The notes under the pieces are model-generated. The model was not told the DNA's origin and did no database searches. It worked only from the letters and a program-made list of their open reading frames with translations. The position numbers and the translations under genes were made by a program. From Cellulomonas cellasea (GTDB lineage Bacteria > Actinomycetota > Actinomycetes > Actinomycetales > Cellulomonadaceae), in contig NZ_JAUDBQ010000009.1 in the NCBI RefSeq assembly GCF_030372105.1, positions 62,001 to 126,000 of the forward strand: a stretch of 64,000 nt of DNA. Reading direction: 5' to 3'. Positions 23,722 through 32,382 of the stretch are shown here, piece after piece (position 1 is the stretch's first letter; each line of letters begins with the position of its first letter).

Positions 23722-25233
23722 GTGGACCCTCTCGCCCCATTCGGACGTCAGGAACCGTGCTGGTGCGGTTCGGGCAGGACTTACCGGCTGTGCCACAAGC
23801 GCTGGACCACCCCGCAGTCTCAGCCAGGCGACCCGACACCGCCCGACCCCGAAGACGCGATCTACCTGAGCCCACGAGTCAGCCTCGCTATAGGCGCCCT
23901 GTCGAACGCCATGCCGGCGGGCACCCCGATCACGATGCCCGCTGCGCCGTCAGAGCCCCGGCCTTCCCCAGTGAGCTACGTCGAGCACGCCATCGCCACG
24001 TTCCCGATGGAAGAGCCCGCGCTGTCGGTCCGAGACCTCGGACGGTTGCGCATCGAGTTGCTGCACCGCCTCTCTCGGCTGCCCGACAACACCGACGAAG
24101 TCCGACCGGAACTGCGCGAGGGCGTCGCGCAAGCGGCGCTGCTCGCCTGGCAGACCGTGGGGACTCTGGCCTTGACTGCTTCGACTCTGCTGTGGAACGA
24201 GGAACTCGACCCGACGACGTTCATCGGTCGGACCATCCTGCTCGCAGACCACGTCCTCACTCCCGACAGGCTCATCGCGGCCGCCTCCCGCCGCACGACC
24301 AACGCCGCACTAAGACACCTCGCCCGCGACGAGCTGCTCCGCGAGGGTCTGATCCGAACTGGCCGTGTCATCTCGGTGCCGTCCGGCCCTGCACTGGCCA
24401 CCGGAGGCGAAGCCGCCTACGAAGCCGCCCGCCTCGACCTCGCAAACGCCGAACTGACGGAATTCATCCGCGACCAGCTCGTGATCGAAGGGCCCACCGC
24501 GCGTGAAGCGCTGTTCGTGAACGCCAAAGACGACTTCGAGCACCATCCACATATGTGGCTCTACGCGCACCTGGTACCCGGTAGCGTCGACGACGAAGGC
24601 CACTTCCAAACACGAATGCTCGGGCATTTCGACCCTCAGCACGACTACCGGCCATGGATCACACAGACCGTCAACGACGCCGTTCGCGCCTACGTGCAGC
24701 GCACCGCCGAACGTCTCGTCGTTGCCGACCTCGTTGGAGCCGAATACGTCGCGGCTTCGCCGTTCGAAGCCCGGTTACTGCGCCGACGTAACCCAACCTT
24801 CGCACCAGGTCCCGCCTCCGCCGGCGTCTGGGCAGACGTTCCCATCTTGCGCAGCCTGGAGTCGAAGGACCTAGCGAAGATCCTCGACGAGGATGAGGCC
24901 GTGCACGACCTGCGAGGGCGAGTGCAGCTGGCAGTCAGAAGCGCGCCGGATCTGGCTGGGCAGACCAAAGCGATCCAAGAACTGACCGACGAGCTTGACC
25001 ACTCGTCCGCGATCCTGGATCGCAAGTTGCGCACCGAGCGCGCCTACTCCGCGCTCACTCCAGCCGCCCTCGGAATGGCAGGTCTCATCGTCGGTGCCGC
25101 TGGCGGCGTGCCTGGACTCGCGGGCGCTGCCATCGGCGCGGTCGCCGGGATCGTTCCGTGGATCGGCGCCCGCCGGAACGCGCGCCGTGACGCGTCGTAC
25201 GTGTTCGTCACTGCGCGGCGCCGAGCGCGCTGA
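23722..25233 (+). CDS. SEC-C motif protein, possible defence partner
   Basis: 503 residues. The N-terminus has a SEC-C zinc-binding motif, PCWCGSGRTYRLCH (CxCx8CH), best known from the SecA C-terminus but also found at one end of many defence-island proteins. The long middle region shows no recognised catalytic motif; charged patches such as KDDFEHHPHMWLYAHLV hold conserved-looking His/Asp. Near the C-terminus is a Gly/Ala-rich hydrophobic segment (LGMAGLIVGAAGGVPGLAG and on, about 455-485) that could insert in a membrane. It is divergent from AbiTii, so the pair may be one system; inference only. Confidence 0.65.
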   Translation: MDPLAPFGRQEPCWCGSGRTYRLCHKRWTTPQSQPGDPTPPDPEDAIYLSPRVSLAIGALSNAMPAGTPITMPAAPSEPRPSPVSYVEHAIATFPMEEPALSVRDLGRLRIELLHRLSRLPDNTDEVRPELREGVAQAALLAWQTVGTLALTASTLLWNEELDPTTFIGRTILLADHVLTPDRLIAAASRRTTNAALRHLARDELLREGLIRTGRVISVPSGPALATGGEAAYEAARLDLANAELTEFIRDQLVIEGPTAREALFVNAKDDFEHHPHMWLYAHLVPGSVDDEGHFQTRMLGHFDPQHDYRPWITQTVNDAVRAYVQRTAERLVVADLVGAEYVAASPFEARLLRRRNPTFAPGPASAGVWADVPILRSLESKDLAKILDEDEAVHDLRGRVQLAVRSAPDLAGQTKAIQELTDELDHSSAILDRKLRTERAYSALTPAALGMAGLIVGAAGGVPGLAGAAIGAVAGIVPWIGARRNARRDASYVFVTARRRAR

Positions 25234-25619
25234 CCGACGGTCGTCATCACGCGCCGGCGCGCGCAGATAAGCGTCCGACACCGCCCTGTTTGCGAGCCTC
25301 CCTGCGTACCTCTGAACAGACTCGACCCGACGGCTCCAGCCTGTGGGCACGCGACTCGGTCATCTGGGTCTGCTGCACGAGTAGGTGACACCTTGACCTG
25401 TGGTGCCGACAGCCGCCGCTGAGAGGATGTCGAACGTGCCCAGACCCCGTCCGAAGGAGTTCCGCGAGGACGTCGTGGCCGTGGCTCGCGCGCGCCCCCC
25501 ATTGGATTCCAGTGTGATGCGGATGGTTCGAGGGCGTGCGTTCAGACAAACACTGCTGCCGCTCGCGCAGGCTCGGGCACAGTTGGTGAACCGTGGATGC
25601 CCAGGGAGGACGGAACTAC
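25234..25619. other. Non-coding stretch with an IS3-type relic
   Basis: No intact gene. At 25436-25500 on the plus strand VPRPRPKEFREDVVAVARAR is the typical beginning of an IS3-family OrfA transposase (HTH_Tnp_1); it breaks off after about 20 codons. The preceding bases resemble the usual leader of such elements. Nothing else recognisable. Confidence 0.6.
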
Positions 25620-26372
25620 ATGAGCGAGCAGTTCTACTCGGATGCCAAGCTGTACGACCGGCTGTTCCCCGGAAGCGAGCAGCCCCTCTCCTTCTACCGT
25701 GCCGAGGCTGACCGGCAGGGCGGCAGTGTCCTGGAACTCGGGTCGGGGACCGGGCGCAAGTTGATCCCGATCGCGTCTGACGGCCATCCGAGCACGGGCC
25801 TGGAGCTCTCGCCGGAGATGCTTGCCGAGGCTCGGCGCAAGGCGGACGAGCGCGGAGTGGTGGTGGAGTGGCTGCTGGGCGACATGCGCGAGTTCGACCT
25901 GCGTCGGACGTTCGACCTCGTGTTCATCGCCGCCAACTCACTGCTCCATCTTCATGAGGCTGACGACCTTGTGGAGTGTTTCCGATCGGTGCGACGACAC
26001 CTGGCACCGGGTGGGCGGCTCGTCTTCGACGTGTTCAACCCGAGCGTGCGCATGCTCGCCGAGGCCGACGGCGTGCGACGCGGGCGCGACACGTTGTCGT
26101 TCGTGGATCCGGATCGCGGCGTCGTTCAGGTCGATGTCGAGGAGACATACGACGCGGCTGCGCAGGTCACGCGCGGGACGTGGTTCTTCTCGACCGACGC
26201 CGAGCCCGACTTCGTCGTCGCGCCTCTTGAGATGAGGAGCATCTTCCCCCAGGAGCTGCCGCTGCTGCTCTCGCTCGGTGGTCTGCGAGTCGTTGAACGC
26301 TTCGGCGACTGGTCTCGTGCCCCTTTCACCTCTGATGCGGCGCTCCAGCTCTACGTCTGCGCACCGGACTGA
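25620..26372 (+). CDS. Class I SAM-dependent methyltransferase
   Basis: 250 residues from ATG 25620, with AGGGAGGA nine bases upstream. Motif I is VLELGSGTGRKLIPIA, followed by TGLELSPEMLAEARRKA, an acidic WLLGDMREFDL, and LVFIAANSLLHL. The C-terminal half is beta-rich (GTWFFSTDAEPDFVVAPLEMR). It resembles small-molecule methyltransferases of the Methyltransf_25 class. It stands alone between two transposase relics, which suggests it is cargo that arrived with mobile DNA. Substrate unknown. Confidence 0.85.
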   Translation: MSEQFYSDAKLYDRLFPGSEQPLSFYRAEADRQGGSVLELGSGTGRKLIPIASDGHPSTGLELSPEMLAEARRKADERGVVVEWLLGDMREFDLRRTFDLVFIAANSLLHLHEADDLVECFRSVRRHLAPGGRLVFDVFNPSVRMLAEADGVRRGRDTLSFVDPDRGVVQVDVEETYDAAAQVTRGTWFFSTDAEPDFVVAPLEMRSIFPQELPLLLSLGGLRVVERFGDWSRAPFTSDAALQLYVCAPD

Positions 26373-26490
26373 CCGAGAGCGGTCGGATCGTGTGTCCGCT
26401 AGCGAGAGCCTCCAAGGAAGCCTGGGCGGTTCAACACCCGGTGTGGTGCCCACGCGCTCGGCCCGGGCAATCGGGACACACCCAGCAGCG

Positions 26491-27230
26491 TCAGGATGGC
26501 GGACGAGCCGTGACCGCGACGGGGACGCGCAGCGACGGTGTCGCACGGGTGGCGCCGGGTGCGTAGTTGTCCCTGCCTGTTCGCTGTCGTCGGGCGGCCG
26601 AGCCGCCGTTGGCTTCGGCATGTTCACGCAGGATGCGGTGGTAGGTCTGAACGTCGTCCGCGTTGTTCAGGTGCAGCCGCGCGAGGCCGAGCAGGAGGTT
26701 GGTGCGGCGCGCGTTGCGTAGCGCGAACGACCGAGCCTCGAATATCTTGCGCAACCGCGCAGCGGCCGCCTCTGCACCGGCCGTCGATCGGTGCGGCGGC
26801 AGCTCGTGGCGACGCGCCACCTGGACAGCAATGGCCGGACCGTGCTCGGCGACCCACGCAGCCGCTGCACCGAGCTCACCTGCGACGGCGACGAACTCCT
26901 CCCAGCCCTCAGTCCGCCGGAACGCCGTGTCCAGGCGACGCATCCAGCGTCCCCGACCCGCATCTGCCTTGTCCTTCGCGAGCGCGCTCTGCGCCCTCAA
27001 GCGCAGGTGGTGCTCGCACGAGAAGGCGAACGGCGCGTCCGGTGAGCCGTCCGGCCACATCTGACGAACAGCAGCCGCGATGGCTTCGTCCTTGTCGCTG
27101 ACGACGGTCTTGGGCGCGGCTGGAAGGTGCAGTCCCTCGAGCAGGTCGCGGTAGTCGTCAGCCCTCGCCGTCGGCGACGCGGCGGCCGCGCCGTAGTACA
27201 CACCTCCAGCGCACTCGGGACCACGGCCGG
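26491..27230 (-). pseudogene. Transposase relic, N-terminally truncated
   Basis: The leftward frame codes a transposase-like segment: TVVSDKDEAIAAAVRQMWP, FAFSCEHHLRLRAQSALAKD, FRRTEGWEEFVAV and NARRTNLLLGLARLHLN. The D-K-D-E..A.....P pattern and the CEHH segment resemble the second half of a DDE-type transposase catalytic domain. Upstream of about 27230 the frame stays open but the sequence turns into low-quality Arg/Cys-rich translation, so the N-terminal half is lost or frameshifted. The family cannot be fixed by eye. Confidence 0.55.
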
Positions 27231-27514
27231 AGCCCATTCGCCTGCAAGTGGGCGGGGCTGCTCTACCGAGCGAGGGCAGCCCGCGGTGCCAACACCGCTG
27301 CCAGGCTGAACGCCAACCTTCGAAGATCAGCCGGCCTCGGTGCTCACCGTCGTGGTGAGACGGCGACGAGAGCTCGCCCGCCGTTCGCGCATCGCGTGTG
27401 GATGGGTGCCGGTACTGTCGACAAGACGTGACACGAGTGCCCGGTGTGCGGACGCACCGCACGCGCGCTCCGCACCCCAACCGGTGCCTACACGAAATCA
27501 CACGGCAGGAGGAA

Positions 27515-28669
27515 ATGAGCAGCAACGAGAGCATCGGCGAGCGCCTGGCGACGTTGGTCGCGCAGGTGTCGGTCGACCCGGCCAGCTTCGTCAGAGAGCT
27601 CGGCCTCCCCGCGAGCATCACGTTCGAGGACGTTTGTGACGGCACCTTCACCCTGGACGCATCCGACATCGTCGCGGCGTCAGACATCCTGGATGTCCCG
27701 ATCCCCGTGCTGACCGGGGATGTTCCCGTCGCGGGTCACCTCGGCGTTTCGTTGCGGCTTGGTCTAGTCGGCGATCGGGAGCAGACACCCGAAGCAGCCT
27801 TGTCGTTCGCAGACCGCGTGCTGTCGCACATGGATGTCCTCGACGCCGTTCTCGGCCCGGCGGCCCGCGAGGCGCACCCGCCGATGAGCACGCACTCGTA
27901 CGGCAAGCGTGCCGGGCGGGACAGCGCGGACCGCATCCGCCGTTCCCGCAAGCTGGGTCGCGACCCGGTGTCCGACCTCGTCGGGCTCGTGGAGTCGTAC
28001 GGTTTCCCAGTCATCTTCCAGGAGCTGCCCGAGGGCCTACACGGCATGAACGTCCGCGACCAGCGAAGCGGATCGGTCCGCCGGGTGATCGTGATCTCGA
28101 CGCGAGGAACCTGGCCGATGCAGCGGTACACCCTCGCGCACGAGCTCTGCCACGCCTTGTTCGACGACGCCGGACAGGTGATCTTCGACCACCTCGAGGA
28201 ACCCGATGCCATGGAGGAGGCCCGCGCGGAATCCTTCGCTCGCGAGCTCCTACTTCCTTCAGCGGCGCTCAGGAACGAGGTGACTACCCGCGGTCTTGGT
28301 CCGCGCTCCATGAGCGAACGGTGGCTGCGAGCCGTCCCCGACTTGATGCTGCGTTGGGGTATCAGCAGGCGCGCACTCGTCAGATCGCTGATTGAAGAGC
28401 GGCACGCGGCCGAGGCTGCCCTGGCTGACGTCATGAACCTGTCGGTGCGGGAGAGCATCGAGCGTGCCGGCCTGACCGAGCAGTGGTCGATGATGTGCGG
28501 TTCTGAGCACCTCCCGTCAGGTTCTCCGATGCTGACCGAGCGCGCCGTGCAGGCGTTCGGTCATGGGCACGTCTCGGTTCGGTTCGTCGCGGAAGTCCTC
28601 GACCGAGACGTCGAATCCACCGCGTCGGATCTCGCGTCCGCCGGCTGGCTGGAGCCGGTCCGGTCTTGA
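27515..28669 (+). CDS. ImmA/IrrE-family metalloprotease
   Basis: 384 residues from ATG 27515, preceded by AGGAGG. The zinc protease motif HExxH is in RYTLAHELCHALF (about residue 210), with a downstream glutamate in EARAESFARELLLPSAAL, the usual ImmA/IrrE pattern. ImmA/IrrE proteases cleave repressors or antitoxins in response to stress or phage. The N-terminal ~110 residues (IGERLATLVAQVSV and on) could be a degenerate HTH/sensor region, as in XRE-ImmA fusions. The C-terminal ~80 residues are helical. It converges on the PIN gene with one base between the stops. Confidence 0.88.
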   Translation: MSSNESIGERLATLVAQVSVDPASFVRELGLPASITFEDVCDGTFTLDASDIVAASDILDVPIPVLTGDVPVAGHLGVSLRLGLVGDREQTPEAALSFADRVLSHMDVLDAVLGPAAREAHPPMSTHSYGKRAGRDSADRIRRSRKLGRDPVSDLVGLVESYGFPVIFQELPEGLHGMNVRDQRSGSVRRVIVISTRGTWPMQRYTLAHELCHALFDDAGQVIFDHLEEPDAMEEARAESFARELLLPSAALRNEVTTRGLGPRSMSERWLRAVPDLMLRWGISRRALVRSLIEERHAAEAALADVMNLSVRESIERAGLTEQWSMMCGSEHLPSGSPMLTERAVQAFGHGHVSVRFVAEVLDRDVESTASDLASAGWLEPVRS

Positions 28670-28670
28670 G

Positions 28671-29468
28671 TCAGTCGCCCGTGACGGCGCAGTCCTGACA
28701 CTCGCCCTCGGTACGACGGCAAGTGAAGTCGTCCCGACCGCGCTGTCTGGCGTTCGTGGGAATCCCGGAGATGGCATGTCCAGCCTGAAACCGCGCCCAA
28801 CAGCTGTCGCAGTCGAGCGACGCATCGGAGCACGCGAGTTCGGCGAGCATGTCTCCTCCGTGACGTGACGGAAGGTGTCGCCTGCCCGCGACGACACTGG
28901 CCGCGGCGTCGTTCGTAAGCAGGACGTTGCGCCGGTCCGGGCGGTCATTGGCCGCCCGCGAAGCCAAGACGATCAGTTCGGCTTCGCCGCCGTGACTCTT
29001 CTTGGCGTTGGTGTTCGACATCGCTGCCAGCTGCTGCTTGATGGGCTCGATGAGCGGAAGCTCGTGGTCAGTGAGTCGCTGGACCTGCAGCGCTGTGGGT
29101 CCGAGCAGCAGAGCGTTGATCGCGGCTGTCGCGGCTTGGTACCGCGCGTGCTCGTCCTCGGGTGCATCCACCGCGGGCGCGTCCCGCGCGAACCCGCGGA
29201 CCTCACGGTCGACCTTCGGTCCGAGGTAGGCGCGGTTAGCGTAGTGGGTACGAAGCCGGTCGAGTGTGTCCCCGTAGGTACCGGCGAACAGGAACACACC
29301 GGTGTCGATCCACACGCTTGAGTCTTGCCACCCACGCCGCGGGATGCTGCTCGCTACCTCGTACCGCACGCTCACCGGCGCGGCCGACGCCGGTCGTACG
29401 GGAATCTGCGGGAGGCGACGGCGCGGAATGTCCGCCGGCGATACGGGCTTCGGGGTCGACACGGTCAC
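28671..29468 (-). CDS. PIN-like ribonuclease with Cys-rich tail
   Basis: 265 residues. The first PIN motif is VWIDTGVFLF (catalytic Asp), followed by GEAELIVLASRA with the acidic residue of the second site and LLTNDAAASVV for the third, the order of PIN/DUF4411-type nucleases. The C-terminal ~60 residues have seven cysteines (CSDASLDCDSCW, CRRTEGECQDC), enough for a zinc-binding knob. PIN proteins usually cleave RNA as toxins. It follows the dual-Cas4-like gene by 20 bp on the same strand, so the two are co-transcribed, and faces the ImmA/IrrE gene tail to tail. Confidence 0.7.
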   Translation of the reverse strand: MTVSTPKPVSPADIPRRRLPQIPVRPASAAPVSVRYEVASSIPRRGWQDSSVWIDTGVFLFAGTYGDTLDRLRTHYANRAYLGPKVDREVRGFARDAPAVDAPEDEHARYQAATAAINALLLGPTALQVQRLTDHELPLIEPIKQQLAAMSNTNAKKSHGGEAELIVLASRAANDRPDRRNVLLTNDAAASVVAGRRHLPSRHGGDMLAELACSDASLDCDSCWARFQAGHAISGIPTNARQRGRDDFTCRRTEGECQDCAVTGD

Positions 29469-29488
29469 CTTTCCTAGCTGTCGGCGGA

Positions 29489-31108
29489 TCAGAACGTTGC
29501 GGCGCTAGCCGCCCCTGATCCCGGGAGGGTGCCTAGGCCATTCGCCCAGACGTCTCGGTCTAGGCACCACCGGCGCACTGGACACCACGTACAGGCTGGC
29601 GACGGCGTGGTCAGCCAGTCGGTGTCGTTGTGCCACGGCTCGGCGACCGTTTCGAGCTGGGACTCCGCGAGCATCATCGTCTCGTCGTCGTCCGTGCTCC
29701 AGGACCAAACCCGCGCGTCATCGACCGTGAGGACCTCGAGCTCGACGACTCCGCGGTCGAAGCCATGATGCTCGGCGAGCCCGCTCGCGAGTGCTCGAAG
29801 CGCGAAGGGCACCTGAAGGTGCGCGTCGAACGCCTCGTTTGCGGAGCCCGGAGGCATCTCGGTGGTCTTGACCTCACGAAGGATCAGCGACGAGCCGTCG
29901 GAGTACACCAGGTCAGGCGCGAGCGCGACGACCACCTCGGCGTCGTGGTCGTACCCCCGCAACGACTCCTCGATCGCAAGAACGCGCGGTGACGGAACCG
30001 CCGCCAGGGGGCAGCAGCCGACGTGCCGCATCAGGAACGGTCGCGCGACGGCGTAGTCCTCACGGTTCAGCGTCTCGGTGCCGATCATCGCCCGACCCAA
30101 CGTCGACGGGAGGTCCGCCGCGGTGCACGGCACCCCGCGGGCATGAGCAGCGCGCAACCAGGTGTGCACCGCACGCCCGCGGTCCGCTGCGGGGGAGCCT
30201 GTGTCCTCGCGAGGCACACCCGCCGCGGTCATCATCCACTGGGCGGGGCACGCCTGGTAGGTGCGCAGGTCCGTCGGCGACACCGCTCTGCTCTCGACCC
30301 CGCGACTGTCTTGACCGAGGAACCCGTCGAGATCGAGCAGGCCGGGGCAGACTCCGGCAGCCTTGCAGTCACCGCAAGAGCGAGACGCCTGGACGTGGTC
30401 TGCGTCGCACAGCGCACGCGCCCGTGGCTGCCCGTAGCAGGCGTACGCAGCCTTGGCAGCGGCGACGTCACCGTCGAATGTGACCGCGGTCGAGCCGTCG
30501 AGCAGGCCGATCTCGACGACCTGGATGCGCGCGGGCGCTGCGCGTCCACGGATCGTCGCCGCGATCCCCGCAGCCGTCGCGGACCAGGGATCCACCCCGT
30601 CGAATGCTGCCGGGTGCGCTGACTTCACCCGAAGGCGATGTACCTGGCGCAGGCCGTTGTCCCCGTCATACACATCAGCCCACACTGACAGCGAGCGCCC
30701 TTGCTGCCCGACCTCCGGGTCCGACTTGATCAGGTGAAGCGGACCGCTAGTCGCCTCGATCGAGTCGCGCGCGTCGACCACGTTCCACACGGCGTGCTCA
30801 ACCCACGGCCGCAGCTGGCGCACCACCGGGCGCGAGTCGAACGCACGGGCGATGGCGGCACCGATCTCGCTCGGGCTGTGAACGATGGGCGAGCCGAGCG
30901 AGCGGACGATGTCACGCACGTGCTTGAGAGCGAACCGGTCTGGGACGGTCCGGGCCGCCCACAGGCGGCGCCAGCCGCTGACGTAGGCATGTCTGCGTAC
31001 CTTGAGCGACAGGAACTGCCCGCAGGGGCTGGTGCTCTCCACGTCGGACGCGGACACCCACACCGAGTCACGGTCTCCCTCGACCGTGACCGACGGGTTC
31101 CAGTTCAT
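29489..31108 (-). CDS. Protein with two tandem PD-(D/E)XK (Cas4/RecB-like) halves
   Basis: 539 residues from ATG 31108 (ATG 31150 possible). The second half (about 280-530) is a Cas4/RecB-like nuclease: SPTDLRTYQACPAQWM with the first Fe-S cysteine, LILREVKTTE with the E-x-K pair (Glu412/Lys414), and CTWCPVRRWC with the last three cysteines (C-x2-C-x5-C). The first half repeats the layout: SASDVESTSPCGQFL, SVWADVYDG, HRLRVKSAHP where the E of E-x-K is Arg, and CGDCKAAGVC with identical C-x2-C-x5-C spacing. One half looks active and one inactive, each with its own Fe-S site. It is upstream of the PIN gene in one operon. A helicase partner is not present nearby. Confidence 0.7.
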   Translation of the reverse strand: MNWNPSVTVEGDRDSVWVSASDVESTSPCGQFLSLKVRRHAYVSGWRRLWAARTVPDRFALKHVRDIVRSLGSPIVHSPSEIGAAIARAFDSRPVVRQLRPWVEHAVWNVVDARDSIEATSGPLHLIKSDPEVGQQGRSLSVWADVYDGDNGLRQVHRLRVKSAHPAAFDGVDPWSATAAGIAATIRGRAAPARIQVVEIGLLDGSTAVTFDGDVAAAKAAYACYGQPRARALCDADHVQASRSCGDCKAAGVCPGLLDLDGFLGQDSRGVESRAVSPTDLRTYQACPAQWMMTAAGVPREDTGSPAADRGRAVHTWLRAAHARGVPCTAADLPSTLGRAMIGTETLNREDYAVARPFLMRHVGCCPLAAVPSPRVLAIEESLRGYDHDAEVVVALAPDLVYSDGSSLILREVKTTEMPPGSANEAFDAHLQVPFALRALASGLAEHHGFDRGVVELEVLTVDDARVWSWSTDDDETMMLAESQLETVAEPWHNDTDWLTTPSPACTWCPVRRWCLDRDVWANGLGTLPGSGAASAATF

Positions 31109-31548
31109 GCCGCGCCCCCCAACACTCACCGGCTGCCGCCGCACGTCCACCGTTCGCAGTTGACCAGCCCGGGTCGCCGCACTTGAGCGCCGAAGTCCTA
31201 GGTGGTGTTCACCGCCGCCGGTCCGCGGGGAACAAGACGCCGAGATCAGCAGACTAGGCGAGTTGCCCTCGGTCCACTGGCGATTCGCGCGACGAGCACG
31301 TGGCGAATCGCTGTGGGTTCGCGGGATGTCCTCGAACGAACGAAACGCGGGTCCGCGGTGGCTCTCCCTACTTCGAACGCCCTCGCCCGGATTGGGCGTT
31401 CTGCGTTACTGGGCCTGCCGACTTCGCCGCTTCTCTCGCTGACCGAGCCTCGACCCCCAGGACACCCATTCGCGCGCACGCGATCTCCGCGATCAGCATG
31501 CCGATGGTCACGCGGGTAGCTCGGCGTCGTCGCAACGTGGTCGACTCG
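31109..31548. other. Intergenic stretch, nothing recognised
   Basis: About 440 bp between two leftward operons. Short open frames on both strands have low-complexity Arg/Ser-rich translations and no homologue I recognise. It must contain the promoter of the Cas4-like/PIN operon at its left end, but no convincing -35/-10 pair is visible. Confidence 0.4.
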
Positions 31549-32382
31549 TCATGCGCCGAGACCGAGAACCCGCCGTTCATATGAGTTGAGCTGGCCTGAG
31601 CACAGAGCCCACCCGGACACCTCTTGAACCGTGCGCGCGACATCCCGCACCGCCCGCGTCACGATCTCGCTGTCCGCCTGATCCGGTGCCACGTCGACCC
31701 ACCAGAAGATCATGTCCCGGAAAAAGGCGAGGGACAGGTAGCCGCCGACGTCGACCAGCACTTCGTCGTAGGCGGCCGGGTTGCCTTGCCCGTCCTCGCC
31801 CTCGCTAGTCGCCTCGCGCACGGCGTGTCCCGCCGCTCGCAGCCGGTTGGCGATCGCGTGAGACCACTCGTGCCCCTGGGCGGTGGTAGTCGCATCGACG
31901 TGCGCCCCCGCGGAGATGGGCTCACCGCCAGCGGTGAAGTCGACCTGCATCCGCAGGCCCGCCCATGCGGGGTGTTCCGCCTTTGCCGTCAACCAGCCCG
32001 GAGTCATTTCGGCTGCACGGGGATAGCGTTCCGCATCCGCGGCCCACGACAGTGGCGCGAACGGGTAGGCCGGCTCATTGTCATAGTCAAAATTGGTCTC
32101 GATACGACCGTCCGCATAAACCGTGACGGCGGCCGTGTACCAGGTTCCCACCCCGGGGTGGTACATACGTTCGCGAAGCCCTCCGAGAACTATTCTCACG
32201 TCCCGCGGGATCTTGGCGTCGACCGTCACCTCGCCTGCCTGGGTCAGCGCGACGATGTCATACGTAGCAGTAGGTCCTACTCGCTGATAGGTGAGGGTCA
32301 CACTCGCCCACCCGCCGGGGGCGATAGAAGCGAGTCCAGCGCCAAGGGCTTGGAGGTCGTCAGGTGCGGGCACGGTTGTCAT
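31549..32382 (-). CDS. YezG/DUF600-family immunity protein
   Basis: 277 residues. Segments WYTAAVTVYADGRIETNFDY, PAYPFAPLSW and AAEMTPGW match the YezG (DUF600) immunity family, whose B. subtilis member neutralises the LXG DNase YeeF. The protein is about twice the usual length. The C-terminal part (EVLVDVGGYLSLAFFRDMIF) repeats a similar alpha/beta pattern, possibly a second immunity domain. Its start overlaps the toxin stop by 4 bp, as expected for a toxin-immunity pair. It should act in the cytoplasm of the producer. Confidence 0.75.
   Translation of the reverse strand: MTTVPAPDDLQALGAGLASIAPGGWASVTLTYQRVGPTATYDIVALTQAGEVTVDAKIPRDVRIVLGGLRERMYHPGVGTWYTAAVTVYADGRIETNFDYDNEPAYPFAPLSWAADAERYPRAAEMTPGWLTAKAEHPAWAGLRMQVDFTAGGEPISAGAHVDATTTAQGHEWSHAIANRLRAAGHAVREATSEGEDGQGNPAAYDEVLVDVGGYLSLAFFRDMIFWWVDVAPDQADSEIVTRAVRDVARTVQEVSGWALCSGQLNSYERRVLGLGA

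Noticed and set aside
31300-31584. 94-codon plus-strand frame before the YezG-like gene
   Set aside because: Composition looks random (Arg/Ser/Ala), overlaps the end of the immunity gene, and no ribosome-binding site is seen.
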